64,000 bases of DNA from CAYUYV01 sp964449455 (GTDB taxonomy: Bacteria > Pseudomonadota > Alphaproteobacteria > JAJFIK01): positions 46,999 to 110,998 of the forward strand of contig CAYUYV010000001.1 of the NCBI GenBank assembly GCA_964449455.1. The letters are read 5' to 3'. This document shows, in pieces, positions 1-8,712 of this stretch (the first letter of the stretch is position 1; every line of letters begins with the position of its first letter). The notes under the pieces were generated by a model. The model searched no databases. It was not told the origin of the DNA and was given only the letters and a program-made list of their open reading frames with translations. The translations under genes were made by a program, and so were the position numbers.

Positions 1-109
1 AGCAGAATTCGGCTTCACAAAAGAGTGTATTCCGGCCCGTTCGCTGTGGACAAGCGCGCGGGCGTGGCTCGGGGGCTGCGGATCTCAGAAACAGAGCGAA
101 ATCCGGCAA

Positions 110-1510
110 TCAGCAGCCCCAGAGGCCAAGGGCCCGTTCCTGGCCGCGGATAGGATGGGTGCCGAGGGGCGTGAGCTCCTGGGCCGGGTCGTCGCCTTCG
201 GCGCTCTCGGCCCTGGCTCGCGCCACGGCGGCATCTGTTGCAGCGATCCGTACACCAAGGGTTCGGGTCAAGTTCTCCACGCGGCTTGCCACATTGACCG
301 TATCGCCAATGACGGCGAATTCCAGGCGGTTTGCCCCGATGTCCCCGAGCACGACAGGCCCGTAATGGAGCCCAATTCCCACTTGGAGTGGTGGCTCGCC
401 TTTCTCGGCGCGCTCCACATTCCAGGCGGTCACGGAGTCGGACATGGCCCGGGCGCAGGTGAGGGCGTTGCGCGCGTCCGTCCTGCCGGCCGCTGGCGTG
501 CCAAAGGTGGCCATGAGGCCGTCGCCGAGGAATTTGTCGAGGGTGCCCCGGTGCCGGAACACTTCCGCCTCCATCCGAGTATGAAAGGCCCGCAAAGTCT
601 CAATGACTTCCTGGGGCTGACGGTCGGCGGCAAAGCGGGTGAAGCCCACAATATCCACAAACAAGACCGCAACATTCTGCATGCGGATACTCTTGAGCGG
701 CTCGTCATTGTTGGAGAGTTCTTCCACCACATTGGGCGAGAAATAGCGGGCCAAATTGGTGCGTTCGCGCTCAAGGCGCGCCTCGCGCATAAGAAGGCCT
801 GAGAAGCGTTGGACCGTCGTGCCCAGAACCCAGGCGACAATGATGAAGACCACCACCTCTTGAATCCGGATCCACAACAGAAAACTGTTCGGGTCCAGAA
901 AGTCGAGCATGACAGGCGAGTGCCCGAATGCCGCCTCAGCCGCAGCCGCGAGTTCTGGATCCGGCGTGGAGGCCAGCCAGATCAGGGTGAGCGCCCCAAC
1001 CCAGCTGATTGCTGTCATGGTTCCGATGCCACGCACGGTGCGCCAGGAATAGGCCAATGTGGCGAATGCGAGGATGACATAGAAGAATTTGAACGCCTCC
1101 GCACGCAACACCATAGGCACCGGCATGTCCGCGGCCATGAATGGATTGGGCACCGCAATCGCAATCGTCATGATGAGGATATCCGCGAAGATGAGCGCAG
1201 TTTCAGCGGTTGATCGGCCGACACGGGCAACCCGGCGCTGGAGCCATCCCACCAGGGCGAGCAAAATGATCAGCGCTTCGTAGAAAAGAGCGGTCCGAAA
1301 CGAAGAGGTCAGCAGGATCAAGACCGCAATAACGGCGAGGGCCAAAAGACGGGCTCGGAACGCCAGATCCATCCCCTCGCGCTTGTGTCGCTCCAGCGCG
1401 GCCTGGGCAAAGCGCCCGCCCGGTTCTTCGCCGCCCGGTTCTTCGCCGGACGGATCGGCGGCGGTGTCCATCCCGGAAAGCTTGTCGTCAAACGAGCGGC
1501 GCGGCGTCAT
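110..1510 (-). CDS. Membrane-bound class III adenylate/guanylate cyclase
   Basis: This 466-aa protein should make cAMP or cGMP at the inner membrane. A charged, Gly/Glu-rich N-terminus is followed by about six hydrophobic segments (residues ~45-250), a linker, and a C-terminal cyclase domain. Both metal-binding aspartates are present: D286 in FVDIVGFT and D330 in KFLGDGLM. The usual GDTVNVASRVEN segment follows. I start at the ATG at 1510 because GGGAAAGG lies just upstream; the frame stays open upstream only through the N gap. It differs from the CHASE2 cyclase at 47-49 kb in having a multi-helix membrane anchor instead of a periplasmic sensor. Whether it prefers ATP or GTP cannot be read with certainty. 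Part of the N-terminal GEEPG repeat is a DNA tandem duplication. Confidence 0.88.
   Translation of the reverse strand: MTPRRSFDDKLSGMDTAADPSGEEPGGEEPGGRFAQAALERHKREGMDLAFRARLLALAVIAVLILLTSSFRTALFYEALIILLALVGWLQRRVARVGRSTAETALIFADILIMTIAIAVPNPFMAADMPVPMVLRAEAFKFFYVILAFATLAYSWRTVRGIGTMTAISWVGALTLIWLASTPDPELAAAAEAAFGHSPVMLDFLDPNSFLLWIRIQEVVVFIIVAWVLGTTVQRFSGLLMREARLERERTNLARYFSPNVVEELSNNDEPLKSIRMQNVAVLFVDIVGFTRFAADRQPQEVIETLRAFHTRMEAEVFRHRGTLDKFLGDGLMATFGTPAAGRTDARNALTCARAMSDSVTAWNVERAEKGEPPLQVGIGLHYGPVVLGDIGANRLEFAVIGDTVNVASRVENLTRTLGVRIAATDAAVARARAESAEGDDPAQELTPLGTHPIRGQERALGLWGC
1418..1447. repeat. 15-bp tandem repeat, 2 units, inside the cyclase gene
   Basis: Two exact copies of GCCCGGTTCTTCGCC lie end to end. 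They encode the duplicated GEEPG motif near the N-terminus of the cyclase. The 15-bp period keeps the reading frame. The same period recurs at 1640, 18519 and 52408. Confidence 0.85.
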
Positions 1511-1938
1511 GGGCAGACCTTTCCCGACAGGACCGCCAANNNNNNNNNNNNNNNNNNNNNNNNNNNNNNNNNNNNNNNNNNNNNNNNNNNNNNNNNNNNN
1601 NNNNNNNNNNNNNNNNNNNNNNNNNNNNNNNNNNNNNNNGGATCCAGAGGACCGGGATCCAGAGGACCGGCATCCCGTCCCCGGCCGATGAGTTTTATTG
1701 CACTGCAAAAGCAGATCAACCCCACGGCCCGGAAACAAGAAGCGTCAAAAAGAAGTATGAGGGTGAACCGTGCGGTCCTATAGTTCAGTCTTCATACGAG
1801 AACGGATGGCAACCAGACGCTGAACAATCAACAAGTCTTGCAAAGACGATTTTTGAGGGGGCCGGGGTATTCGGCGGCAGTGGACGACTGCATGGCGAGG
1901 CCTCAAAGTCCCTGTCCCGAAGGTGAGGAACGCTGACC
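1511..1938. other. Intergenic region with assembly gap (100 N, 1540-1639)
   Basis: This is the divergent interval between the cyclase (minus) and the P450 gene (plus), so both promoters should lie here. It contains a 100-N placeholder at 1540-1639. No gene is visible. Directly before the P450 start is a good ribosome binding site, GGTGAGGAA. I could not pick out convincing -35/-10 boxes. Unlike the other three gaps, the two flanks here share no identical overlap, so some sequence is probably missing. Confidence 0.8.
1640..1669. repeat. 15-bp tandem repeat, 2 units, at the gap edge
   Basis: Two perfect copies of GGATCCAGAGGACCG abut the right edge of the 100-N gap. The array probably continues into the gap and broke the assembly there. 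Confidence 0.85.
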
Positions 1939-3171
1939 ATGGTCGATATCCCCGATCCCTGGACTGTGCCCCTGGAAACGCTCGATGTCTCCCGGGCCGA
2001 ACTGTTTCAGTATAATCTGCATGGAGAATATTTCCGGCGCCTGCGCCAGGAAGACCCGGTGCATTACTGCCCCGACAGCCCCTTCGGCGCCTATTGGTCG
2101 ATCACGAAATACAACGACATCGTGGCCGTGGAAACCAACCACAAGGTCTTCTCTTCAAAGCGCGATATCGTCATTGGTGATGCGCCTGTGGATTTCTCGC
2201 CGCCCATGTTTATTGCGGAGGATCCGCCGGTCCACGACATTCAGCGCAAGGCGGCTCAGCCGGCGGTCGCGCCGCCGCGCCTTGCAGAGTTGGAAGGCCT
2301 GATCCGCAGCCGCGTGGGCACCATTCTGGACAGTGTGCCCGTGGGCGAGCGGATCAATTGGGTCGAGCGGGTCTCAATCGAGCTGACCACCCAGATGCTG
2401 GCGACCCTGTTCGATTTCCCCTTCGAGGACCGCCATCTGCTGCCCTATTGGTCCGATGTCACCACGACCTCGGAAACCGTTGGCGTGCCCGGCGCGGACA
2501 TGGCCGAGCGGGAACGCGTCCTGGGCGAGTGCCTCGCCTATTTCTCCCGTCTGTGGCAGGAAAGGGCCGCCCAGCCTCCGAAATTCGACTTCATATCCCT
2601 CCTCGCCCATGATCCGGGGACGAAGGATATGATTAACAATCCGATGGAATTTCTGGGCAATCTCATGCTGCTGATTGTCGGCGGCAATGACACCACCCGC
2701 AACTCCATCTCCGGCGGTGTTGTCGCGCTCAATCAGTTTCCGGAGCAATATGACAAGCTCCGTGCCGATCCCTCTGTCATTCCCAATATGGTCTCCGAGA
2801 TCATCCGCTGGCAGACCCCGCTTGCCCATATGCGGCGCACGGCGCTGGAAGACATCACCTTCCAGGGCAAGACCATTCGCAAAGGCGACCGCGTGGTCAT
2901 GTGGTATGTCTCCGGCAACCGCGATGAGGAAGCGATCCTCTTGCCCGATGAGTTCATCATCGACCGGGGTAATGCGCGGCGTCACCTGTCCTTCGGGTTC
3001 GGCATTCACCGCTGCATGGGCAATCGCGTCGCCGAACTCCAGATCCGCCTGCTCTGGGAAGAGATCATGAAGCGCTTCGACCGCGTCGAACTGGTGGGCG
3101 AGCCACAGCGGGTCCCATCCAATTTTGTTCTGGGATACACGGACGTTCCCGTCATCGTGCATCCCAAATAA
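1939..3171 (+). CDS. cyp153: Cytochrome P450, CYP153 family (alkane/fatty-acid terminal hydroxylase)
   Basis: This 410-aa soluble P450 resembles CYP153 throughout. Members of that family hydroxylate the terminal carbon of medium-chain alkanes and fatty acids, using a ferredoxin and ferredoxin reductase. Visible motifs are the I-helix oxygen-activation segment GGNDTTRN (near residue 247), the K-helix ExxR in EIIRWQTPLAHMRR (near 287), and the haem loop FGFGIHRCMGN with the thiolate Cys359. The stretches LPYWSDV and VVMWYVSGNRD are typical of CYP153. The start is supported by GGTGAGGAA upstream. No ferredoxin or reductase gene sits next to it, so redox partners must be encoded elsewhere. An acyl-CoA ligase 3.7 kb downstream could act later in the same route. 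Confidence 0.93.
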   Translation: MVDIPDPWTVPLETLDVSRAELFQYNLHGEYFRRLRQEDPVHYCPDSPFGAYWSITKYNDIVAVETNHKVFSSKRDIVIGDAPVDFSPPMFIAEDPPVHDIQRKAAQPAVAPPRLAELEGLIRSRVGTILDSVPVGERINWVERVSIELTTQMLATLFDFPFEDRHLLPYWSDVTTTSETVGVPGADMAERERVLGECLAYFSRLWQERAAQPPKFDFISLLAHDPGTKDMINNPMEFLGNLMLLIVGGNDTTRNSISGGVVALNQFPEQYDKLRADPSVIPNMVSEIIRWQTPLAHMRRTALEDITFQGKTIRKGDRVVMWYVSGNRDEEAILLPDEFIIDRGNARRHLSFGFGIHRCMGNRVAELQIRLLWEEIMKRFDRVELVGEPQRVPSNFVLGYTDVPVIVHPK

Positions 3172-3253
3172 TCCGCCGGTCGCGATCGACTGCGGCGGAA
3201 AAGGGTTTAGGGATGGTCTTTTTTTAAGGACCGTCCCGCTCCCGCACACTGCA

Positions 3254-4072
3254 TTACCGCTGTGCACGCGCGCTTTCATGTTCCGCCGTCACAGTGTCAA
3301 CGTCAGACAGGGAGGGCGGTGCCCAACCCCGTTCCGTGCGCGTTGCGAAGGCGCCGCCCTTGCCGAAGAATTCAGACTCAAGCCTTTCCATCAGGGCCTT
3401 GGTCTTTTCCACATAGGCCGTATTCTCATGGACCGGAATGTCCGGGTCAAAAACCTCGGCCATCTCGGCGATCATGAACCGATCATCCTCGGTGAATTTT
3501 CGGGCGAGCTGCTCGGCATCGAAGGGGTGATGACCGAGTGCTTCATAGGCTGATCGACCGGCCCGCACACTGCTATCGAAGGTTTCCCTTATGATATCCC
3601 GGCAGCCTGCTGCATAAAGTTCATAGACATGGTGCCGGTTGACGGCGCGGGCGATGATCCAGACGTCCGGATAGGTCTTGCGGACATAGCGGACGAGTTC
3701 CGTGATCTGGTCGCGTTCATTGATGGCGATGATCAAAAGGCGGGCCTTTTCGAGACCGGCAGCATGCAGAAGGTCAGGCCGGGTTGCATCGCCGAAAAAG
3801 ACCCGAAATCCGAACTGGCGCAAGGCGTCCAGATGCTCGGAACTGAAATCGAGCACCGTGGGATGATAGCCCGCCGCCCTCAGCATGCGGTTCACCACGC
3901 CTCCAAAACGCCCGTGGCCGGCAATGATGATGTCGCCAGAGGTATCGATCTCGTCCGCCTCTCGCTCCTGGACCTGCGTAAAGCGTGGAGCGATCATGCG
4001 TTCATAGAGGATGAAGAGAGCCGGCGTTAGCACCATGGACAAGGCCACCACCAGTAACAGGATATTGGTCAT
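3254..4072 (-). pseudogene. Truncated KefB/KefC-type K+/H+ antiporter, C-terminal RCK part only
   Basis: The 272-aa frame matches only the end of a KefB/C antiporter. One hydrophobic segment (LLLVVALSMVLTPALFILYE) is followed by a complete TrkA-N/RCK nucleotide-binding domain (IIIAGHGRFGGVVNRML) and a C-terminal tail. Family members are about 600 aa, with a ten- to twelve-helix exchanger domain that is absent here. The ATG lies 3 nt after the stop of the kefG-like gene, as if the kefG/kefC junction were kept and roughly 1 kb of exchanger sequence deleted. It may still be translated as a soluble RCK protein, but it cannot transport ions. With the nonsense mutation in kefG next door, operon decay is the simplest reading. 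Confidence 0.75.
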
Positions 4073-4075
4073 TGA

Positions 4076-4684
4076 TCAGGCCCCTTGCCGAATGGGAAGA
4101 TCCGTAAAGGTGATGATGTCCCGTGTTACCGCTGCTTCAAGATCATAGCGGTCATCACGGATGGCCGTCAGCAGGCGCACATAGCCATCCACATGCGGGT
4201 CGATCTGGCTGGTCCGGGGGGCTTTGAGCGATCCGTACAGAACATAGGGCGCAGCAAAGGCCATTTTGCATAGCCGCGCCGTCTGCTCCAGGGGCGTCAG
4301 GAAGGTGCGCAACGGATAATGCTGATAGCCTGACGGGGTGTAGGCGTCTTCGGGGCCGCCGGTCGTCACAGCCAGCATCAGGGTCTTTCCAGTCAGCCGG
4401 TCCCCGTCGGTGCCATAGGCAAAGCCATGTTCGAGAACCAGATCAAGCCATTCCTTGAGGAGTGAGGGTGTTGAGTACCAGAACAGGGGAAACTGGAACA
4501 GGATCACATCGTGGCTGGTCAGCCGGCTTTGTTCCTAATCCACATTGATGTCATGGCGGGGATATTCGGCATAAAGATCGATAAAGGTGATACCCTGGAT
4601 GCGGCGCGCCGCATCGGCCATGGCTTTGTTTGCCCGCGAGAAACGCTGACCCGGATGAGCATAGTAGATCAAGAGCCTTGCCAT
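4076..4684 (-). pseudogene. kefG: kefG-like NAD(P)H oxidoreductase, interrupted by an in-frame TAG
   Basis: The reading frame from the ATG at 4684 (GGAGGG upstream) encodes a flavodoxin-fold KefG/YheR-type ancillary protein of 202 codons. It begins MARLLIYYAHPGQRFSRAN and, after the lesion, resumes with EQSRLTSHDVILFQFPLFWY. Codon 50, at 4535-4537, is TAG. The frame is the same on both sides, so this is a single nonsense mutation and not a frameshift. KefG binds and activates KefB/C antiporters. Here the partner gene immediately downstream has lost its transport domain, so both halves of the system are damaged. A sequencing error at one base would restore kefG but not kefC. Confidence 0.85.
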
Positions 4685-5426
4685 TTTCCCTCCACTGAAA
4701 CAAAGCCGGCTTTTGGACGCCGCTGCCCATGGCCGGGCCCCTTTGAGCCCCATAGCTGCAGGCGCTGCAGAGCATAGTCACAACCGTTCGAAATGGGCTT
4801 ATGTTCCGGGGCTCGGAGCCCCAGGTTTTTCGAACAGGTTCGAGATGTCTTCCGGCCACATCGCCTTTTGATCGTCTTTGCAAAACAGGGCAAGGGAGGC
4901 TGGAAGCATGGTCCGGGCCCCATGCTTCTCCTTCTGCGGGATGATTTCAATCATCCGGTCGGTCATGTCCAGTGGATCGAACTGGCCGTCCAGCGAAGTG
5001 ACCAAGGCCTGCATGTCGTGAATGGGTTTTTCGTCCGTGAAATACTTTTTTGCTTCAAATCACTGATCGGCTATATCAACCTTGCTGTCCTTGCGGAAAA
5101 ATCGCCACCAGGCTGATCGCCGGGCCTCAAGGAGCCGACACGGTGTTCATCCCGGCGCCCATTCGTCCTTGGACCCTGTTTCGACTTCCGACTGACGTTC
5201 TTGGGAATCTCAGGCTTCCATTTCATCAGTATGCTGTATTCTGTAGGGGGCGCTGCTGCGCTGAGGGCCGGGCTTGACCGCGCCAGGGGAAGAGCAAACG
5301 TCTCAACGCAGATCTTGCATCCGAAGGAGACAGAAAAATGCGTTGCAGCCCGGATCATCCGCCACACTATGATCCGGGCTGCAACCATCCGCTATTTTTG
5401 TCCGGCCCCGCGAGGGGGAAGGGGCC
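4685..5426. other. Intergenic region without a convincing gene
   Basis: About 740 bp between the kefG remnant and a small membrane-protein gene. A minus-strand frame at 4799-5014 (71 codons, ending FEKPGAPSPGT) has plausible composition but no ribosome binding site or recognisable homology. It could be a gene remnant. At 5325-5340 a strong Shine-Dalgarno (AAGGAG) precedes an ATG at 5338. That frame runs at once into a 16-bp inverted repeat and then antisense to the next gene, so I read it as the leftover 5' end of a lost gene. The rest shows nothing. Confidence 0.5.
5343..5384. repeat. Perfect 16-bp inverted repeat with 10-nt loop
   Basis: The arms TTGCAGCCCGGATCAT (5343-5358) and ATGATCCGGGCTGCAA (5369-5384) are perfectly complementary. 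It lies in the intergenic region downstream of the membrane-protein gene. It could be a repeat-family hairpin or a transcription terminator, but no clean T-tract follows directly. Confidence 0.75.
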
Positions 5427-5846
5427 TCAGTCCTTTGCGGGTCGCCAAAGGGGGCCGATGGCCAGCAGCAGGATGGGCACATTGAACAGGACATTGATGG
5501 CCGTGCCTGAGGTTACAGAGCCGATGCTGTCGAGCACGAACCAGGCAAGGCTTCCAGCCACGACGGCCTGGCGCACGGCTTCCGGCGCAGCGTCATAGGC
5601 CTGGCCTGACAGGCGCCAGATCATCACGGCCCAGCCCAACAGAAATCCGGCTGTCAGGGCCGACAGGAATCGGATTTCCGGCCGCTCATAGGTTTCGGCC
5701 CCGTCCAGCGGCCAGCGCAACAGATCGACGGCGAACCGGGCGGGTTCCGCGGTTGCCTCCATGGTGCCCAAGAAAAAAATCGGCGCGAAGGAGCCGACGA
5801 CGATGGCGGTGATCTTCAGCCAGAACTTGTGAAATGCGTGAGACAT
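5427..5846 (-). CDS. Small four-helix membrane protein, unknown function
   Basis: This 139-aa hydrophobic protein has about four predicted membrane segments (starting near residues 12, 52, 92 and 115). I start at the ATG at 5846, preceded by GGGAGGG. The product begins MSHAFHKFWLKITAIVVG and ends GPLWRPAKD. I do not recognise a named family or catalytic motif. The gene is transcribed away from an XRE-type regulator whose start lies about 100 bp off, so the regulator may control it. Confidence 0.7.
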   Translation of the reverse strand: MSHAFHKFWLKITAIVVGSFAPIFFLGTMEATAEPARFAVDLLRWPLDGAETYERPEIRFLSALTAGFLLGWAVMIWRLSGQAYDAAPEAVRQAVVAGSLAWFVLDSIGSVTSGTAINVLFNVPILLLAIGPLWRPAKD

Positions 5847-5949
5847 GTCTGCCCTCCCAAGGATGTGGTGAGGGCAGCAAGCCGTGTGATGGTCATGGAG
5901 ACAATAACCTGCAAGGTAATGGGCGCTTTGCTTATCCTGGATTAAGCTC

Positions 5950-6708
5950 ATGCCTATGACGCTGTTTTCGGAGACGCTGAAATCATGGCGCCGGGCCCGT
6001 CGCCTCAGCCAGCTTGATCTTGCCCTCGAGGCCAATGTCTCGGCGCGCCACATTTCCTTTCTGGAAACGGGGCGGGCGCGGCCCAGCCGTGAGATGATCG
6101 CCCGTCTCGGGGAGGCACTGCATCTGCCCCTTGCCGCGCGCAATCAGATGCTCACCCATGCCGGCTTTGCCGCCCGCTATCCGGGGCGTGATTGGGGGGC
6201 GGAGGATATGGCGCCGATCCGCGTGGCCATCGACCATACCCTGGCCCGGCACGCACCTTATCCGGGCCTTGCCGTGGACCGATTATGGACCGTGTTGCGG
6301 ATGAATGAGCCCGCGCGTGCCCTGTTCGGTCTCATCGGTCTTGTGGAAGGGGCAAGCCTTTTGGAGTTGATGCGCTCTGACGCTTTGCCGCCTCTCGTGG
6401 AGAACTGGCCCGACGTGGCCCATCACGTGTCGTTGCGTTTGCGTACGGAAAGTGCAGCCCAGGGCGGCATTCCGGCCCTTGATCGTGTGGCGGATCATTT
6501 GGCGACGGTGCCAGGGGCGAGTGAGCGTGCCGTGGGTCCTGTGGTGCCGACCATCTATCGGGCCGGCCCCACGCGCCTTGCCTTGTTCTCCACGATTGCT
6601 CAATTCGGCACCCCGGAGGATCTGACCCTTGATGACTTGAGGATTGAGCTGTTCTTCCCCGCCGATCCGGAGACGGACAAAACCCTTCGCACGCTGACAC
6701 CCTCCTAG
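5950..6708 (+). CDS. XRE-family transcriptional regulator with MmyB-like ligand domain
   Basis: This 252-aa regulator has an N-terminal helix-turn-helix (residues ~5-65; LSQLDLALEANVSARHISFLETG is the recognition region). A C-terminal MmyB-type domain follows (residues ~95-250), of the kind thought to bind a small hydrophobic ligand. It probably regulates the divergent membrane-protein gene and itself from the shared 100-bp interval. There is no strong Shine-Dalgarno; ATG at 5956 is an alternative start two codons in. The stop codon overlaps the start of an intergenic repeat. Confidence 0.85.
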   Translation: MPMTLFSETLKSWRRARRLSQLDLALEANVSARHISFLETGRARPSREMIARLGEALHLPLAARNQMLTHAGFAARYPGRDWGAEDMAPIRVAIDHTLARHAPYPGLAVDRLWTVLRMNEPARALFGLIGLVEGASLLELMRSDALPPLVENWPDVAHHVSLRLRTESAAQGGIPALDRVADHLATVPGASERAVGPVVPTIYRAGPTRLALFSTIAQFGTPEDLTLDDLRIELFFPADPETDKTLRTLTPS

Positions 6709-6811
6709 AGCGTTCTCAGCAAAAGTGTGTACGGTTTTGCGGCTCGAAAACGCGGCAAATCAAAGACTTAGACCCCTTTCATTGATCCGGATCTGTTGAA
6801 AGAGCACTCTA
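6706..6811. repeat. Intergenic palindromic repeat of alphaproteobacterial type
   Basis: About 106 bp beginning TAGAGCGTTCTCAGCAAAAG and ending GAGCACTCTA, so the two ends are imperfect inverted copies. The inner order (AAAGTGTG, CGGTTTTGCGG, ATCAAAGACTTAGA) resembles the small mobile palindromic units scattered between genes in many alphaproteobacteria (RPE/RIME-like). It overlaps the stop codon of the XRE gene. The family assignment is from memory of the pattern; only one copy is seen in this window. Confidence 0.6.
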
Positions 6812-6909
6812 ATGGGGGCCGCGTCGGTTGTGTTGCGTGTTCCGGCAAGCCGGCCCTCGGCACGCGCTCGCCATATCGAACCCGTGGTGAGCCCAACACT
6901 GTGTTGGGT

Positions 6910-8439
6910 TCAGATGTCCCGGTCCACATTTTCCCAGTAGGGGGCGCGGAGGATCTGCTTGAAGACCTTTCCGCTGTCCTGGCGCGGCAGGTCGTCATGG
7001 ATGTCGAGAATGCGCGGAAGCTTGAAGCGGGCGAGCCGGGGCTCCAGAAAATCCCGGACGCTCTCCAGAGTGACACTCGTTCCCGGCTGACAGGTGACGG
7101 CCGCCGCGACGACCTCCCCAAACTCCGGGTGAGGCGCACCGAACACGGCGCAATCAAGAATTTCTGGCATTTGAATGAGTTGGGCTTCGATCTCGGCCGG
7201 GAAAATATTGGCGCCCCCGGAAATGATCATATCTTTTTTCCGATCACTGATGAAAATATAACCGTCTTCGTCCACATGCCCCACATCGCCCACGGTGGAA
7301 AAGGCCCCTTGGCGTTGGCCACCGAGCGAGCCTTCCACATTGGTGTATTCGTAATCACCGAAAATGGGCAGGTGAATATAGAGCAGACCTGTCTCCCCGA
7401 CCGGGAGTTCCTGGAAATCGTCGTCAAGGACCTTGACGGCCCCGCCTGGCAAGATCTTGCCGACGGACCCCGGTTTGGCCAGTGCTTCCTCGCTCGTGAT
7501 GAGGGTCATGAAGCCGATTTCACTCGCCCCGTAGGACTCGTGGATGATGGGCCCGAACCAATCGATCATGCCCTGCTTGATATCCACGGGGCAAGGAGAG
7601 CCAGTCGAAATGGTAAAGCGCAGGGAGCTGACATCATAGTGAGCACGCACCGCCGCAGGTAGTTTCAATAGGCGGATCATCATGGTCGGGACGATATAGG
7701 CATGGGTGATTTTGTGTTCCTGAACCGTACGCAGAAAGCCTTCGGCATCAAATTTGGGATCGATGAAAACATCCACCTTTTGGGCCGCAAGGCACATGGT
7801 GGCAAGCGCATTGGGGGCACTGTGATAGAGGGGAGCGGAGAAATACATGCTGTCCCCCGGCTGGGTCCCCAGCAGCATGGTCGCGAGCACCGCGAACCCC
7901 TCCCAGCGGTCCGGTGCATTCGGATCGACGATTCGCCGGATGCCTTTGGGCCGTCCGGTACTGCCCGATGTATAGGCGAACATGCCGCGGAATTTCTCCG
8001 CAGGCCCCTCATAAGGGGGCGTGGCTGTGATGATGTCTGCCATGGCCAGCGCGCCTGCCACGGGGGCGTCTTCCACCCCATAAGCCGTGGCAATCGCAGG
8101 GTGGATCGGTGCACTGACGACCGTGACGCCGGCTGGCACGCTCGACATCACCGGGGCCAGCAGGTCGCCATGGCCGATCAAAATTCGTGCCCGTGAGTCC
8201 TCCAGGATGTGCTGCACCTCCTGGGGTGCCGCATGCCAGTTGATGGCGGCATAGCGCGCGCCGACAATTCGGGCAGCCTCCGCGACGGCCAAGAACGCAG
8301 TGTCATTGCGCATGAGCACGGCGATAACGTCATCGGGTTTCACCCCACGGGCCATCATGTCGGCCGCAAGACGCCGCGCATTGTCCTGAAAAAGCGCGCG
8401 CGGGGTCTGCAATCCGTTGAAATAAACGTCTCCCGCCAT
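6910..8439 (-). CDS. AMP-dependent acyl-CoA ligase (FadD-like)
   Basis: A 509-aa adenylate-forming enzyme that should convert a carboxylic acid, probably a fatty acid, to its CoA thioester. It has the phosphate-binding loop YTSGSTGRPKG, the YGASEIG motif, and the hinge and C-terminal lid GYIFISDRKKDMIISGGAN followed by IFPAEIE. I start at the ATG at 8439 because GGGGAGG lies 7-8 nt upstream; the longer frame to 8544 has no such signal. Its place near CYP153 suggests activation of fatty acids made by alkane oxidation, but the two genes are on opposite strands and the substrate is not proved by sequence. Confidence 0.9.
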   Translation of the reverse strand: MAGDVYFNGLQTPRALFQDNARRLAADMMARGVKPDDVIAVLMRNDTAFLAVAEAARIVGARYAAINWHAAPQEVQHILEDSRARILIGHGDLLAPVMSSVPAGVTVVSAPIHPAIATAYGVEDAPVAGALAMADIITATPPYEGPAEKFRGMFAYTSGSTGRPKGIRRIVDPNAPDRWEGFAVLATMLLGTQPGDSMYFSAPLYHSAPNALATMCLAAQKVDVFIDPKFDAEGFLRTVQEHKITHAYIVPTMMIRLLKLPAAVRAHYDVSSLRFTISTGSPCPVDIKQGMIDWFGPIIHESYGASEIGFMTLITSEEALAKPGSVGKILPGGAVKVLDDDFQELPVGETGLLYIHLPIFGDYEYTNVEGSLGGQRQGAFSTVGDVGHVDEDGYIFISDRKKDMIISGGANIFPAEIEAQLIQMPEILDCAVFGAPHPEFGEVVAAAVTCQPGTSVTLESVRDFLEPRLARFKLPRILDIHDDLPRQDSGKVFKQILRAPYWENVDRDI

Positions 8440-8712
8440 CCTATGCCTCCCCTGTGCTGAGCTGTCGTCTTCTCTCCCGCGTTTAAAAGGATAGCCCCAG
8501 TGCGCCGAGATTGACATGGCAAACCGCATGATGGGGATCAACACTGAAAGGGACCCACTTGTCGGATGGCTGGCTGCCGCATGGCGCTGCCAGACGAGAG
8601 GACGGTGCGGCGCAGGCCACTCCCCTGGCGCCGATTCCGCCTCTTTGCACTCTGAAGATCAGTAAGCCCCTCTTAATTTTGACCTGGATGCCATGGCCGC
8701 GGCGGCTTGTGA

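Noticed and set aside
3210..3237. Stem-loop between the P450 gene and the kefC remnant
   Set aside because: The stem is imperfect and the T-run is in the loop rather than after the stem, so I do not call it a terminator.
4799..5014. 71-codon minus-strand frame
   Set aside because: No ribosome binding site, no homology and adjacent to decayed genes; kept only as a possible remnant in the intergenic entry.
5338..5598. ATG with excellent Shine-Dalgarno starting an 86-codon plus-strand frame
   Set aside because: The frame runs through a 16-bp inverted repeat and then antisense to a membrane-protein gene; the product has no sensible composition. Probably the remaining 5' end of a lost gene.
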